From contig JAJXZS010000056.1 of NCBI GenBank assembly GCA_021779955.1, positions 1-43,308 on the forward strand: 43,308 bases of DNA, read 5' to 3'. The position numbers were made by a program, and so were the translations under genes. This document shows positions 33,401-40,731 of this stretch, in pieces; the first letter of the stretch is position 1; every line of letters starts with the position of its first letter. This stretch comes from Chloroflexota bacterium. GTDB lineage: Bacteria > Chloroflexota > Anaerolineae > Anaerolineales > Anaerolineaceae. A model generated the notes under the pieces. That model ran no database searches and had not been told where the DNA came from. It was given only the letters and a program-made list of their open reading frames with translations.

Positions 33401-33535
33401 TGTTACATGAGTTCGACCGCCGCCTTTTGCTTCCACAAGTGATTTGAGGAACGGGTAATAACTTTCTTCGCGGGCATCCCCGCGTATGGTGGCTTCGGCA
33501 ACCAGCTTGAGATATGCGTTCAGTTGGGCATCCAT
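30434..33535 (-). CDS. Single-chain restriction endonuclease-methyltransferase (type IIG/ISP-like)
   Basis: 1033 residues. The N-terminus holds a PD-(D/E)xK nuclease core: Asp57 in NPDF, then Glu72-x-Lys74 in YIEAK. The middle is an N6-adenine DNA methylase with motif I LLDPAAGTLTF (about residue 360) and catalytic NPPY (about 478). The C-terminal 400 residues are the likely target-recognition part. No helicase motifs were seen between nuclease and methylase, which speaks for type IIG rather than translocating type ISP. Motif I has Leu where most have Gly. There is no separate specificity or methylase gene next to it. AGGGGAAC precedes the start. Confidence 0.85.
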   Translation of the reverse strand: MDAQLNAYLKLVAEATIRGDAREESYYPFLKSLVEAKGGGRTHVTVLPKKTDAGNPDFRVWDGRQHITGYIEAKLPGADLDRIENSEQLLRYRSVFPNLILTDFYEFRLYRDGRMTMKTQIARPVIASRVRAMPPLENIEAFDALLAQFFAFSLPRTFTAEALAVELAKRTRFLRDQVVAEELRQADAGRGAIRGFFNSFKSYLIPDLDESQFADLYSQTLVYGMFAARSRGGVDFTRQLAFNLIPNTIGILRDVFRYISLEDLPKQLEVIIDDIADVLAAADLKGILHQYDRAGRGRDPILHFYETFLGVYDPALKEKRGVYYTPEPVVKYIVRSIHEILKDKFNLADGLADPSVTLLDPAAGTLTFPAEAIRLAVAEHAEKYGTGDCGQFLKQQILKNYFAFELMMAPYAIGHLKMGFLFDEMGYPLDNDERFQLYLTNTLNMEAISLNDIPGVSSLSEESHDALEVKKKPILVILGNPPYSGISANNNDWTKQLLKTDMNGAQSYYTIDGQPLKEKNPKWLQDDYVKFLRFAQWKVQKAGEGVIGMITNHGYLDNPTFRGMRQSLMKTFNEISVLDLHGSSLKKEKTPEGGKDENVFDIRTGVAIVLLVKIRGMEGCTVRQADLYGTREVKYAWLSENRLNSTTFSEIHAMSPWYFFTKNGLETMEEYQDWQGIDRIFPKNNVGIVTSRDELVIDFDEHELRNRITQILNPSTPDNLLVQAFGIKENKHWSLKQARDEANRSGNLEASYTRILYRPFDVRAIFYNDAFLERPRLDIMQHMLQGKNIGLITVRRVPSSKEAKYFFVTNAMISNGVIRSDNQSIDSLFPLYIYPSEPEGGLLGNSFIERTPNLDPVLVTRLTADYNRKPTPEEILYYIYGVFYSNIYREKYAEALRIDFPRVPFTRDVEVFEQMSALGKRVADLHLLKSDELDPPTARYQGAGAQNAIEKVAYDSETGRVYINETKYFEGIPPEVWNYQIGGYQVLNKYLKDRKGRRMDDPVRYVRIVSALAKTIEIQKEIDCVYPLVEASI

Positions 33536-33711
33536 GTTCGTTCCCCTATCCTGTTGAAAATGTATTCCCCGACAGGTTCAATTGTAGCATCGAACCAGAA
33601 ACGTAATCTTCGAGAGTAGGCAAAGTGGCTCATCTATCGAATTCCCCTTCCCCATTAAAGCTTGGTCAGGGGCGAAATTCTCTATTGAATAATTGGCTAC
33701 GCGCATTTAAC

Positions 33712-33717
33712 TATAAT
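33712..33717 (+). promoter_or_regulatory. -10 hexamer for fdhD
   Basis: TATAAT lies about 100 bases before the fdhD start, within an AT-rich stretch. A TTGAAT at 33685-33690 is 21 bases upstream, too far for a strong promoter. A second weaker TACAAT stands at 33770-33775. Confidence 0.35.
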
Positions 33718-33815
33718 TTTTATGCTCCAGAATGGCTTGATTCCTGCTGTTTTGCACAGCTCTTTAAGCTACAATCAGGGAAGATGCCATTCCTCCCATC
33801 ACCAGCGAGGCAGCG

Positions 33816-34637
33816 ATGCAATCGACCCACCAGCCCGTCACATACCAACGCTATACCCCCTCCGGGTTCGAGCCGGTTTCGGCCGAGGTGATCGCCGAAG
33901 TCCCGCTCACCCTGACCATCAACGGCCAGGTCTGGCTCGAGTTCCTGTGCACGCCAACTTACCTCGAAGCCCTTGCCGTTGGGTTTCTGTTCAACGAGGG
34001 GCTGATCTCTTCAGCGGCCGATCTGGCTTCGGTGCATCTCTGCGCCGAGGGCGACAATGTGGATGTGTGGACCCGGCACCCGCTGGCAAAGCCTCCCGTC
34101 TGGCGCAGAACCTCTGGATGCGGCGGAGGCTCGACCTCCCATCTCTCCCCCGCCCCCGCAGCGAGTCCCAAACCCGAAAATTCTGGCTATGCGCAGACTG
34201 CCGGAGTTCCCGCGCCGGATTTCTCGATCGCCGCAAGCGCGCTGCTCGAACTGATGCGCCAGCTGATGGCTTCGCAGGAACTCTATCACCGCACCCGCGG
34301 CGTGCACTCGTCGGCGGTCAGCGACGGCGCTGCCCTCTTCCTCCAGGTCGAAGATATCGGGCGTCATAACACGCTGGACAAGATCGCGGGACGCCTGCTG
34401 CTCGAAGCTCCCCCGCTCCGCCCGCGCATCCTTTTGACCACCGGGCGCGTCTCGTCTGAAATGCTGCAAAAAGCCCAGCGCATCGGGGTTTCCACCGTTG
34501 TCTCGCGCACCTCCCCCACTTCGCTTTCCGTGCGCATGGCAGAGGAAGCCGGCATCACCCTCGTCGGATATGCCCGCAAGGACCAGTTTATTGTCTACGC
34601 GCATCCTTACAGAATTTTGACCGAACTGGAAACCTGA
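33816..34637 (+). CDS. fdhD: Formate dehydrogenase accessory sulfurtransferase FdhD
   Basis: Carries sulfur from a cysteine desulfurase to the Mo/W-bis-MGD cofactor of formate dehydrogenase, which makes the enzyme active. Family blocks are clear: LEALAVGFLFNEGLI, TRGVHSSAV, VEDIGRHNTLDKIAG and TTGRVSSEMLQKA. The sulfur-carrying loop reads SGCGGG, with Cys102 only. The second Cys of the E. coli CxxC is absent, as in many other lineages. The gene is tail-to-tail with mobA four bases away and next to the formate dehydrogenase operon it serves. 273 residues. Confidence 0.93.
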   Translation: MQSTHQPVTYQRYTPSGFEPVSAEVIAEVPLTLTINGQVWLEFLCTPTYLEALAVGFLFNEGLISSAADLASVHLCAEGDNVDVWTRHPLAKPPVWRRTSGCGGGSTSHLSPAPAASPKPENSGYAQTAGVPAPDFSIAASALLELMRQLMASQELYHRTRGVHSSAVSDGAALFLQVEDIGRHNTLDKIAGRLLLEAPPLRPRILLTTGRVSSEMLQKAQRIGVSTVVSRTSPTSLSVRMAEEAGITLVGYARKDQFIVYAHPYRILTELET

Positions 34638-34641
34638 TGCT

Positions 34642-35250
34642 CTACCCGGCGCCCTCGATGCTGCGCGCCAGCGCCTCGGCCATGGCAAATTCAGCAGGGG
34701 TATTGACATTGATAAACGCCGCGCCGTACGGGTCGAAGCGCGAAATTTCCGATTCCCCCAACTCCCTGACCTTGACGCTCTCGAACCACGAGATCATGCG
34801 CATCTGATCGCCGGCCAGCGCTTTTTCGACCCTGGGCAGGCAGCTCTTCTTGCGATACACCGCGTGCTGCGGCTCAAGGCCTTCGGGGCTGCGCGGAATG
34901 GCCACGTCCAGATTGCTCTGCGCCAATACCTGGCGCTCGAAAGAGAGCAGGGCCGGGTTGACGAAAGGCATGTCGCAAGCCACAACGGCCACAAACGGGT
35001 CATTCGACAGCTTGAGGGCAGTGTATAGGCCCCCAAGCTTGCCTTTGCCCGGCTGCACATCTTTGACAAGCTTGACGCTAAGGAATTCGTAGATCTCAGG
35101 CTCGTTGGCGACCACGTACAGTGTGTCTGCAACCGGCAGCACCCTTTCGACGATGCGCGCGATCAGGGGTTGGCCCAGGAAGGGCATCAGCGCCTTATTC
35201 TGCCCCATCCTGCTCGAATTTCCGCCAGCCTGGATGAATATGCTCAACAT
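34642..35250 (-). CDS. mobA: Molybdenum cofactor guanylyltransferase MobA
   Basis: Attaches GMP to molybdopterin to form the guanine dinucleotide cofactor of the neighbouring formate dehydrogenase. 202 residues. The NTP-binding start QAGGNSSRMGQNKA with Lys19 and the metal-binding ACDMPF segment are diagnostic. No Shine-Dalgarno is seen before the ATG. A minus-strand TATAAT lies only 12 bases upstream, so the message is probably leaderless or nearly so. It is divergent from the fdh operon. Confidence 0.92.
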   Translation of the reverse strand: MLSIFIQAGGNSSRMGQNKALMPFLGQPLIARIVERVLPVADTLYVVANEPEIYEFLSVKLVKDVQPGKGKLGGLYTALKLSNDPFVAVVACDMPFVNPALLSFERQVLAQSNLDVAIPRSPEGLEPQHAVYRKKSCLPRVEKALAGDQMRMISWFESVKVRELGESEISRFDPYGAAFINVNTPAEFAMAEALARSIEGAG

Positions 35251-35257
35251 AGGTATG

Positions 35258-35267
35258 TATAATTATA
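35258..35267. promoter_or_regulatory. Shared palindromic -10 between mobA and the fdh operon
   Basis: TATAATTATA is a perfect 10-base palindrome that gives TATAAT on both strands (plus 35258-35263, minus 35267-35262). The two transcripts cannot start at the same time from these overlapping boxes, so they should compete. The plus-strand -35 (TGAATA, 35235-35240, 17-base spacing) is only fair. Confidence 0.55.
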
Positions 35268-35303
35268 TGTGCAATCGAACCTGTCGTTCGGAGGACATTT
35301 GAA

Positions 35304-37031
35304 ATGCCTGAGTCCGACCTCGATCTTTCTCCCCTGCGCTCCATCTTGCAAGACCTTCTACCCAAGGGCCGCTCCGCCCTGCTGCCTTCGCTGCATGCTG
35401 CGCAGGACCTGTACGGGTACATCCCTTCCCCCGCCGCTTCCGAGATCGCATCTGCCTTGCACGTTCCACTTTCCGAAGTCTACGGGGTAATCGAGTTTTA
35501 CTCGATGTTCTCTTCGCAACCGGTGAGCAAAACGATCATCCACGTGTGCAACGACCCAGCCTGCGCCATGGCCGGGTCTGACGCGTTGATGAAGAATCTC
35601 ATCCGGCAATATTCCGATGCCAACGCGAAAAACGGCGACGAGATCGTCGTCGAGCGGGCGCCCTGCCTTGGATTGTGCGAGATGGCTCCCGCCATCATGA
35701 TCAAAGATATCCAGCGCGGCCACGTGGACGCCAGCGGCGCCGGAAGACTCCTCGAGGAGTTTGGCGAAAAACCCTACAGCATTATCGGCGGGGACGCCCA
35801 CGAATTGACTCAGAACTGCGGGAAACACCGCCCCACAACGATCGGCGAATATGTCGCCGGCGGAGGGTACAACGCCTTGCGCAAGGTTTTGAGCATGGAT
35901 CCGGCCGCCGTCATCGCCGAGGTCAAAGCGTCAGGCCTGGTCGGCCGCGGCGGAGCTGCCTTTCCCGCAGGGTTGAAGTGGGAAGGCGCGGCAAAAGAGG
36001 CCGCCAGACCCAAGTATGTCATCTGCAATGCAGACGAGGCGGAACCCGGCACGTTCAAAGACCGGGTGCTTCTTGAAGAGGACCCGCACCGCATTCTGGA
36101 AGGGTTGATCATCGCAGCCTATGCCACCGGCGCTCACCAGGGCTATATTTTCCTGCGCGGCGAGTACACCAACGCCTTCGTTGCCATGACCTATGCGCTC
36201 AAGGAAGCCTACGCTTCGGGACTTCTGGGTCAAAATATCCTGGGTTCAGAGTTCGACCTGGAGCTGGAACTCTTCCGCGGCGCAGGTGCGTACGTTTGCG
36301 GCGAAGAAACCGCGTTATTCGAGGCCATCGAGGGCAAGCGGGGATTCCCGCGCATGAAGCCTCCCTTCCCCACCACCAAAGGTCTCTTCGGCAAGCCGAC
36401 GGTGATCAACAACGTCGAGACGTTGAGCAACATCCGATCCATCATCAACATGGGCGCTGCGGAATACCGCAAGACAGGCACCGAAAAGTCCCCGGGGACA
36501 AAGCTCTTCTGCCTCTCCGGCGATGTAGCCCAGCCAGGGTTGTACGAGGTGCCTTTCGGCATCAGCATACGCCATCTCATCTACGATCTTGCCGGGGGCG
36601 TCCGCGGGGGCAGGCAGCTCAAAGCGATGCTCTTCGGCGGAGCTGCCGGGGCTTTTGCCGACGCCGCTTCGCTGGATGTCGCCCTGTCCTTCGAAGAGCT
36701 GCGCGCCCACGGCCTGCCCCTGGGTTCAGGGGTAATCACCATATTCGACGAAACCCGCGATCTGCGCGATGCGCTCTCCAGGCTGGCTTACTTTTTTGCC
36801 GACCAGTCCTGCGGTAAATGCTACCCATGCCAGCTGGGCACGCGGCGGCAGATGGAAATCATCGAACGTATGGCAGCCGGCAAGATGCTTCCCGGCGACC
36901 GCGCCCGGCTCGAGGACGTCGGCTGGACGATGACCGACGCATCGCTCTGCGGCCTGGGGCAGACAGCCGCCTCGGCGGTTCTCAGCGCGATCAAACTGTG
37001 GCCCGAATACTTCGTTGAAAATCGATCTTAG
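35304..37031 (+). CDS. NAD-dependent formate dehydrogenase, NuoE-NuoF fusion (diaphorase) subunit
   Basis: 575 residues. GGAGG precedes the start. Residues about 1-150 are a NuoE-type thioredoxin-fold 2Fe-2S domain with CNDPAC and CLGLC ligands. Residues about 170-575 are a NuoF-type subunit with the NADH/FMN site GRGGAAFPAGLKW, CNADEAEPGTFKDR and the 4Fe-4S ligands SCGKCYPC plus a later Cys (SLCGLG). Together they pass electrons between NAD(H) and the Fe-S wire. NuoE and NuoF are separate proteins in complex I but fused in some formate dehydrogenases and hydrogenases. The following Mo/W subunit fixes the role here. Confidence 0.92.
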   Translation: MPESDLDLSPLRSILQDLLPKGRSALLPSLHAAQDLYGYIPSPAASEIASALHVPLSEVYGVIEFYSMFSSQPVSKTIIHVCNDPACAMAGSDALMKNLIRQYSDANAKNGDEIVVERAPCLGLCEMAPAIMIKDIQRGHVDASGAGRLLEEFGEKPYSIIGGDAHELTQNCGKHRPTTIGEYVAGGGYNALRKVLSMDPAAVIAEVKASGLVGRGGAAFPAGLKWEGAAKEAARPKYVICNADEAEPGTFKDRVLLEEDPHRILEGLIIAAYATGAHQGYIFLRGEYTNAFVAMTYALKEAYASGLLGQNILGSEFDLELELFRGAGAYVCGEETALFEAIEGKRGFPRMKPPFPTTKGLFGKPTVINNVETLSNIRSIINMGAAEYRKTGTEKSPGTKLFCLSGDVAQPGLYEVPFGISIRHLIYDLAGGVRGGRQLKAMLFGGAAGAFADAASLDVALSFEELRAHGLPLGSGVITIFDETRDLRDALSRLAYFFADQSCGKCYPCQLGTRRQMEIIERMAAGKMLPGDRARLEDVGWTMTDASLCGLGQTAASAVLSAIKLWPEYFVENRS

Positions 37032-37041
37032 GAGGTAAGGC

Positions 37042-37764
37042 ATGGCCGATCCAGTCAATCTGACGGTCGATGGAATTTCAGTTTCAGTCGAGCCGGGGAC
37101 CACGATCCTCAAAGCTGCCCTACAGGCAGGCATCGACACCATTCCCACCCTTTGCTATCACGACTATTGCACACCCAATGGCCTGTGCAGAGTCTGCGTT
37201 GTCGAGGTCGAAGGATCGCGCACATTGATCCCATCCTGCTGCACCAAGGCGACCGAGGGCATGAAGGTGACAACCCGCACTCCGCGCATCGAACGGGCCA
37301 GGCGCACCCTCCTTGAGATGCTTGCCTCGACTGTCGACCTCTCGGACGCGCCGGATGCGCAGCAGATGATTACCGAATACAGCGCGGCTCCCCAGCGCTT
37401 TCCCGAAGCAGCGCAGCGGCGTTATCCCGTGTTGGATGACAACCCGATGTACATCCGCGACTACAACAAGTGCATTCTCTGCTGGAGGTGCGTGCAGGTT
37501 TGCGCCGAAGATGCCCAATTCACTTATGCGATCAATTTCTCGGGCCGCGGATTCGAAACCAGGATCGATACATTCTATAGCCTGCCCATCCTCAGCACCA
37601 CATGCGTGGTCTGCGGCCAGTGCGTTGGCGTATGCCCCACGGGCGCGCTCAAAGCCAGACGCGAGTGGCAGCTCGAGCAGGGGCAATCGATGGATGAGAT
37701 CATCGCTGCGAGTACCGACGATCGAACGCTGCGCAAACGCTCCGCCAACCGCCAGCAGCCGTAA
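37042..37764 (+). CDS. Formate dehydrogenase Fe-S electron-transfer subunit (HoxU/NuoG N-terminus type)
   Basis: 240 residues. The 2Fe-2S domain has Cys38, Cys49, Cys52 and Cys66 in the classic spacing. Two 4Fe-4S motifs follow ([11 protein letters not shown] and [14 protein letters not shown]). Between them the family normally has a His/Cys3 cluster motif of the type HPLDCxxC...C. Here that stretch (about residues 96-115) contains no Cys at all. It links the diaphorase fusion to the catalytic subunit. GGAGG stands eleven bases after the previous stop. Confidence 0.88.
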   Translation: MADPVNLTVDGISVSVEPGTTILKAALQAGIDTIPTLCYHDYCTPNGLCRVCVVEVEGSRTLIPSCCTKATEGMKVTTRTPRIERARRTLLEMLASTVDLSDAPDAQQMITEYSAAPQRFPEAAQRRYPVLDDNPMYIRDYNKCILCWRCVQVCAEDAQFTYAINFSGRGFETRIDTFYSLPILSTTCVVCGQCVGVCPTGALKARREWQLEQGQSMDEIIAASTDDRTLRKRSANRQQP

Positions 37765-37796
37765 ACCAGTCAAGTCCGATCAGTTCCGGAGGAACC

Positions 37797-39962
37797 ATGC
37801 TTCAACCCTCGAAAACGGTGACCACCACCTGCCCCTACTGCGGGGTGGGCTGCAAGCTCGAACTCCATATCGATGCGAACGATTTTATCTATAAGGTCAC
37901 ATCTCCATTCGACGCTGTGGTCAATCACGGCAACCTGTGCGTCAAAGGCCGCTACGGTCACGATTTTATCTATCATAAGGATCGCATCACCACTCCCCTG
38001 ATGCGGAAAGTACCCCAAAAGCCCGGCGCGCGTACCCAGGCATTTGACCCCGCAGAGTGGCAGCCGGTATCCTGGGACGAAGCGCTCGATTATACGACCG
38101 ACCGCATGGCCGAGATCTATCAGCGCGACGGCTCGCCCGCCATGGCTTTTTACGGCTGCGCCAAAGCGACCAATGAAGATAACTACCTGCTCGAGAAATT
38201 GCTCCACACGCAGTTCCGCTCCAACAATATCGACCACTGCACCCGGCTGTGCCACGCCGGAAGCGTTGTGGCGCTGCAAATGGCCGTCGGCTCTTCGGCG
38301 ATGAGCAACACGGCCGCCGAGGTGATCGAAAACGACGTATTCATCGTCACCGGCTCGAACACGGCCGAGAACCACCCCATCATCGCCATCCAGATGAAAG
38401 CCGCGGTGCGCAAGCACGGCGCAACGCTGATCGTGGTCGACCCGCGCCGGGTCGAGATGGTCGATTACGCCACCCTCTGGCTGGCGGAAAAACCGGGGTC
38501 TGACGTGGCGATCTTTTCGGCAATGGCACATGTCATCCTCAAGGAAAACCTGGTCAATCACGAATTTGTGGATGCCCGCACCGATAATTTCGCGGCATTC
38601 GAAGCCTCGATGGAAAAGTTCACCCCGGAATTCGCAGAGCAAATCTCGGGTGTGGACAGAAATCTCATCATCCAGGCCGCGCGCATGTACGCAACGGCCC
38701 CCAAAGCGGCCATCTATTGGACTTTGGGCCTTTCGGAAAGCACCCACGGCACGGACAACGTTCTGAGCATCATCAACCTGGCGCTGCTGACGGGGCAGAT
38801 CGGGCGCAGAGCCACCGGCCTTAATCCGCTGCGCGGGCAGAACAACGTGCAGGGAGCCTCGGACGCCGGGGTGATGCCCTGGCACTATCCCGGTTACCAG
38901 CGCGTGGATGACGAGAAATCGGCCCGCAAGTTCGAAGCCGCCTGGAACATCGAAGCAGGCGGATTGAACCGCAAGCTCGGTTTGACGACCACCGAGATCC
39001 TGAGCAACGTGCGGCCAGGAGGCGTGCGCGCGCTGTACATCATGGGCGAAAACCCGATGATGTCCGAGCCCAATCTCAATCATACGCGCACCGAGATCGA
39101 AGCCCTCGAGTTCATCGCCGCACAAGACCTCTTTATCAACGAGTCGACGGCTTACGCAGATGTCTTCCTCCCTGCCACATCCTGGGCCGAGAAGGATGGG
39201 ACTTTCACCAACACCGACCGGCGGGTGCAGCGCGTGCGCCAGGCCATTGCCCCACGAGGCGATGCGCGCCCTGACTGGCAGATCATTTGCGACCTGGCAA
39301 AGAGGATCGAGCGTCGATTGGGAAGGGAACAATCGTCTTATTGGGACTATACGCACCCATCCGAAATTCTCTCAGAGATGGGCCGCGTGGTGCCGGAATA
39401 TGCGGGCGTCACTTATACCCGCATCGAGCACGAAGGGCTGCAGACCCCGGTTTGGGACGAGACCCACCCTGGCACTGCGGACCTGTTCACCGAAACCTTC
39501 CCGAGCGGCAAGGGCAAATTCCATGCGCTCGATTACCGTCCAAACGCGGAAAGCCCGGATGCCGATTATCCGCTTGTGCTGAATACCGGACGCGTGTTGG
39601 AGCAGTGGCACGGCGCGAGCATGACCCGCCACTCGCACCTGAACGACCTCTACCCCGAAGCGCTGGTCGAGATCCACCCGTCGGACGCTGCCCGCCTGGG
39701 GATCGCCGACCGCCAGGCTGTCCGTGTCACGTCAAGGCGAGGATCCATCGTCCTCCGCGCGAAAGTGACCGAGAAAACGACTCAGGGCGTGGTCTTCATC
39801 CCCTTCCACTTCTTCGAGTCCGCCGCAAACGAGCTGACGCTTGACAAACTCGATCCGCAGGCGAAGATCCCGGAATACAAAGCGGCGGCCGTGCGCGTCT
39901 CCCCTGCCACCGATGCCGAGCTGTTCCATCCTGAAATATCGCAACCCCGCGGAAGATATTGA
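37797..39962 (+). CDS. fdhA: Formate dehydrogenase catalytic (Mo/W-bis-MGD) subunit
   Basis: Oxidises formate to CO2, or reduces CO2, at a molybdenum or tungsten centre. 721 residues. The proximal 4Fe-4S ligands are Cys12, Cys15, Cys19 and Cys48, with Lys50 after the last. The active-site pair is Cys152-His153 in TRLCHAGSV; the codon is TGC, so this is the Cys, not the selenocysteine, form. TGSNTAENHPI and GLNPLRGQNNVQGASD are cofactor-binding blocks of FdhA. The C-terminal MGD-binding domain is complete. GGAGG precedes the ATG. The adjoining diaphorase subunits make it an NAD-linked, possibly electron-bifurcating, complex. Confidence 0.95.
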   Translation: MLQPSKTVTTTCPYCGVGCKLELHIDANDFIYKVTSPFDAVVNHGNLCVKGRYGHDFIYHKDRITTPLMRKVPQKPGARTQAFDPAEWQPVSWDEALDYTTDRMAEIYQRDGSPAMAFYGCAKATNEDNYLLEKLLHTQFRSNNIDHCTRLCHAGSVVALQMAVGSSAMSNTAAEVIENDVFIVTGSNTAENHPIIAIQMKAAVRKHGATLIVVDPRRVEMVDYATLWLAEKPGSDVAIFSAMAHVILKENLVNHEFVDARTDNFAAFEASMEKFTPEFAEQISGVDRNLIIQAARMYATAPKAAIYWTLGLSESTHGTDNVLSIINLALLTGQIGRRATGLNPLRGQNNVQGASDAGVMPWHYPGYQRVDDEKSARKFEAAWNIEAGGLNRKLGLTTTEILSNVRPGGVRALYIMGENPMMSEPNLNHTRTEIEALEFIAAQDLFINESTAYADVFLPATSWAEKDGTFTNTDRRVQRVRQAIAPRGDARPDWQIICDLAKRIERRLGREQSSYWDYTHPSEILSEMGRVVPEYAGVTYTRIEHEGLQTPVWDETHPGTADLFTETFPSGKGKFHALDYRPNAESPDADYPLVLNTGRVLEQWHGASMTRHSHLNDLYPEALVEIHPSDAARLGIADRQAVRVTSRRGSIVLRAKVTEKTTQGVVFIPFHFFESAANELTLDKLDPQAKIPEYKAAAVRVSPATDAELFHPEISQPRGRY

Positions 39963-40029
39963 AGCACAGACGGGTGATTCGTTATCCGTGAGCCGAGAAC
40001 CGAGTACCGGCCGGCCTTCGACAGGAAGC

Positions 40030-40177
40030 TTGTCATGTTGAGCGGAGCGAAACATCTTCAAATAGCAGGATCGAACGGTGACGTTGTTGAGATGGTTGGC
40101 GCGGGAAGAGTCAGTTGAAGATGCTTCGCCCTCCCCGCTCTCGTGGTGATATTGGCCCTATAAGCTCAGCATAACAA
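40030..40177. repeat. MITE-like element with inverted ends
   Basis: The ends TTGTCATGTTGAGC (40030-40043) and GCTCAGCATAACAA (40164-40177) are imperfect inverted repeats. An inner pair CATCTTCAA (40053-40061) and TTGAAGATG (40115-40123) is perfect. The element is 148 bases with no coding capacity, and a partial copy lies at 29003-29044. Confidence 0.6.
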
Positions 40178-40255
40178 TCCGAGTGGGGTCGTGAACCATC
40201 GCGGCCGCCCTCTCAGATTTCACGGCCTCCCCGAATGCGTTTTCCCATCATCAGG

Positions 40256-40271
40256 ATGCCAAATTTGGCAT
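40256..40271. promoter_or_regulatory. Perfect 16-base palindrome
   Basis: ATGCCAAATTTGGCAT stands about 110 bases upstream of the surface-protein promoter. It has the form of a dimeric regulator's site; no regulator is known. Confidence 0.35.
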
Positions 40272-40378
40272 TCCCATGCCTTAATTCTCACGTTTTATGT
40301 ATCTATGCGCAACAGGATAATATTTGGAATCCAACCATAAAATCCTTGTAAAAAACCTGTCTATTCCAGTGAATTACA

Positions 40379-40407
40379 TTGCAATCGGACGGCATATTTG
40401 CTATTAT
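40379..40407 (+). promoter_or_regulatory. Promoter of the leader RNA and surface protein
   Basis: TTGCAA (40379-40384) and TATTAT (40402-40407) have exactly 17 bases between them. Transcription would start near 40414, giving a 5' leader of about 318 bases. Confidence 0.55.
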
Positions 40408-40496
40408 GTATGCACGGAACACCAGTTCTTTCTCTATTATCGGTACCTGTTGGAAAAGTAAGCCATCACAATTGAATATTTGTTAAAAGGATGCGT

Positions 40497-40568
40497 TGAT
40501 CCGCGTATCTGAATTGGTCGCTTAGCTCCTGAACGGTATAGAGCTGGGTACGCGGGGAGCTTAAAGCG
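40497..40568 (+). ncRNA. Candidate riboswitch-like leader RNA with competing helices
   Basis: Helix A pairs CCGCGTA (40501-40507) with TACGCGG (40549-40555) and encloses hairpin B, AGCTC (40524-40528) with GAGCT (40541-40545). A second GAGCT (40557-40561) plus AAGCG (40564-40568) can pair with CGCTTAGCTC (40519-40528), giving ten pairs with a two-base bulge. That pairing either replaces B or makes a pseudoknot through A. A terminator follows at once. Promoter, switchable fold and terminator together are the layout of a transcriptional riboswitch. I could not assign a known class. Confidence 0.5.
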
Positions 40569-40570
40569 AA

Positions 40571-40604
40571 ACCGGCCTGAACATTCAGACCGGTATTTTG
40601 TTTA
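40571..40604 (+). terminator. Terminator in the leader of the surface-protein gene
   Basis: ACCGGCCTGAA (40571-40581) pairs with TTCAGACCGGT (40584-40594) with one C-A mismatch, followed by ATTTTGTTT. It lies 128 bases before the start codon, inside the leader, so it is likely conditional. Confidence 0.75.
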
Positions 40605-40731
40605 ATGCAGATAGGGAGCCAAATGAAGAATAGTTCATCCGGGGGCATCACCAAAAAATATTATTCAGATTTGCCTTCTCTTTGTCCGATGCCCTCCCGG
40701 CATTCATAGAGTCAACATTTTTGGAGGAAAA
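40605..40731 (+). other. Leader between the conditional terminator and the surface-protein start
   Basis: Contains no clear gene. TTGGAGGAAAA directly before the ATG at 40732 is a strong ribosome binding site. A second promoter is not obvious, so expression should depend on readthrough of the terminator. Confidence 0.5.

Larger units (their letters stand above)
39963..40378. other. Intergenic region with repeats and palindromes, no gene
   Basis: Contains words shared with the palindromic unit near 5626-5697 (39974-40003), the 148-base inverted-repeat element (40030-40177), and a perfect 16-base palindrome ATGCCAAATTTGGCAT (40256-40271). No clear terminator was seen right after fdhA. No coding frame is convincing. 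Confidence 0.5.

Noticed and set aside
31793-33442. Plus-strand open frame of 549 codons antisense to the restriction-methylase
   Set aside because: Its product is His/Gln/Arg-rich with no domain or ribosome binding site. It is a shadow frame.
38250-38252. Possible selenocysteine in formate dehydrogenase
   Set aside because: The codon is TGC, so the protein is the cysteine form and no SECIS element is needed.
37770-39356. Long minus-strand open frame of 528 codons antisense to fdhA
   Set aside because: It mirrors a GC-rich, highly conserved gene, and its His/Arg/Val-rich product matches no fold. It is a shadow of fdhA.
29045-40030. Genomic island bounded by the two repeat copies
   Set aside because: There is no integrase, tRNA target or sharp composition change, so the flanking repeats may be chance.
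40519-40568. tRNA-like D-arm (TAGCTC...GGTA...GAGCT)
   Set aside because: No anticodon arm, no T-arm with GTTCGA, and no acceptor stem can be drawn. The same bases fit a leader RNA before a terminator better.
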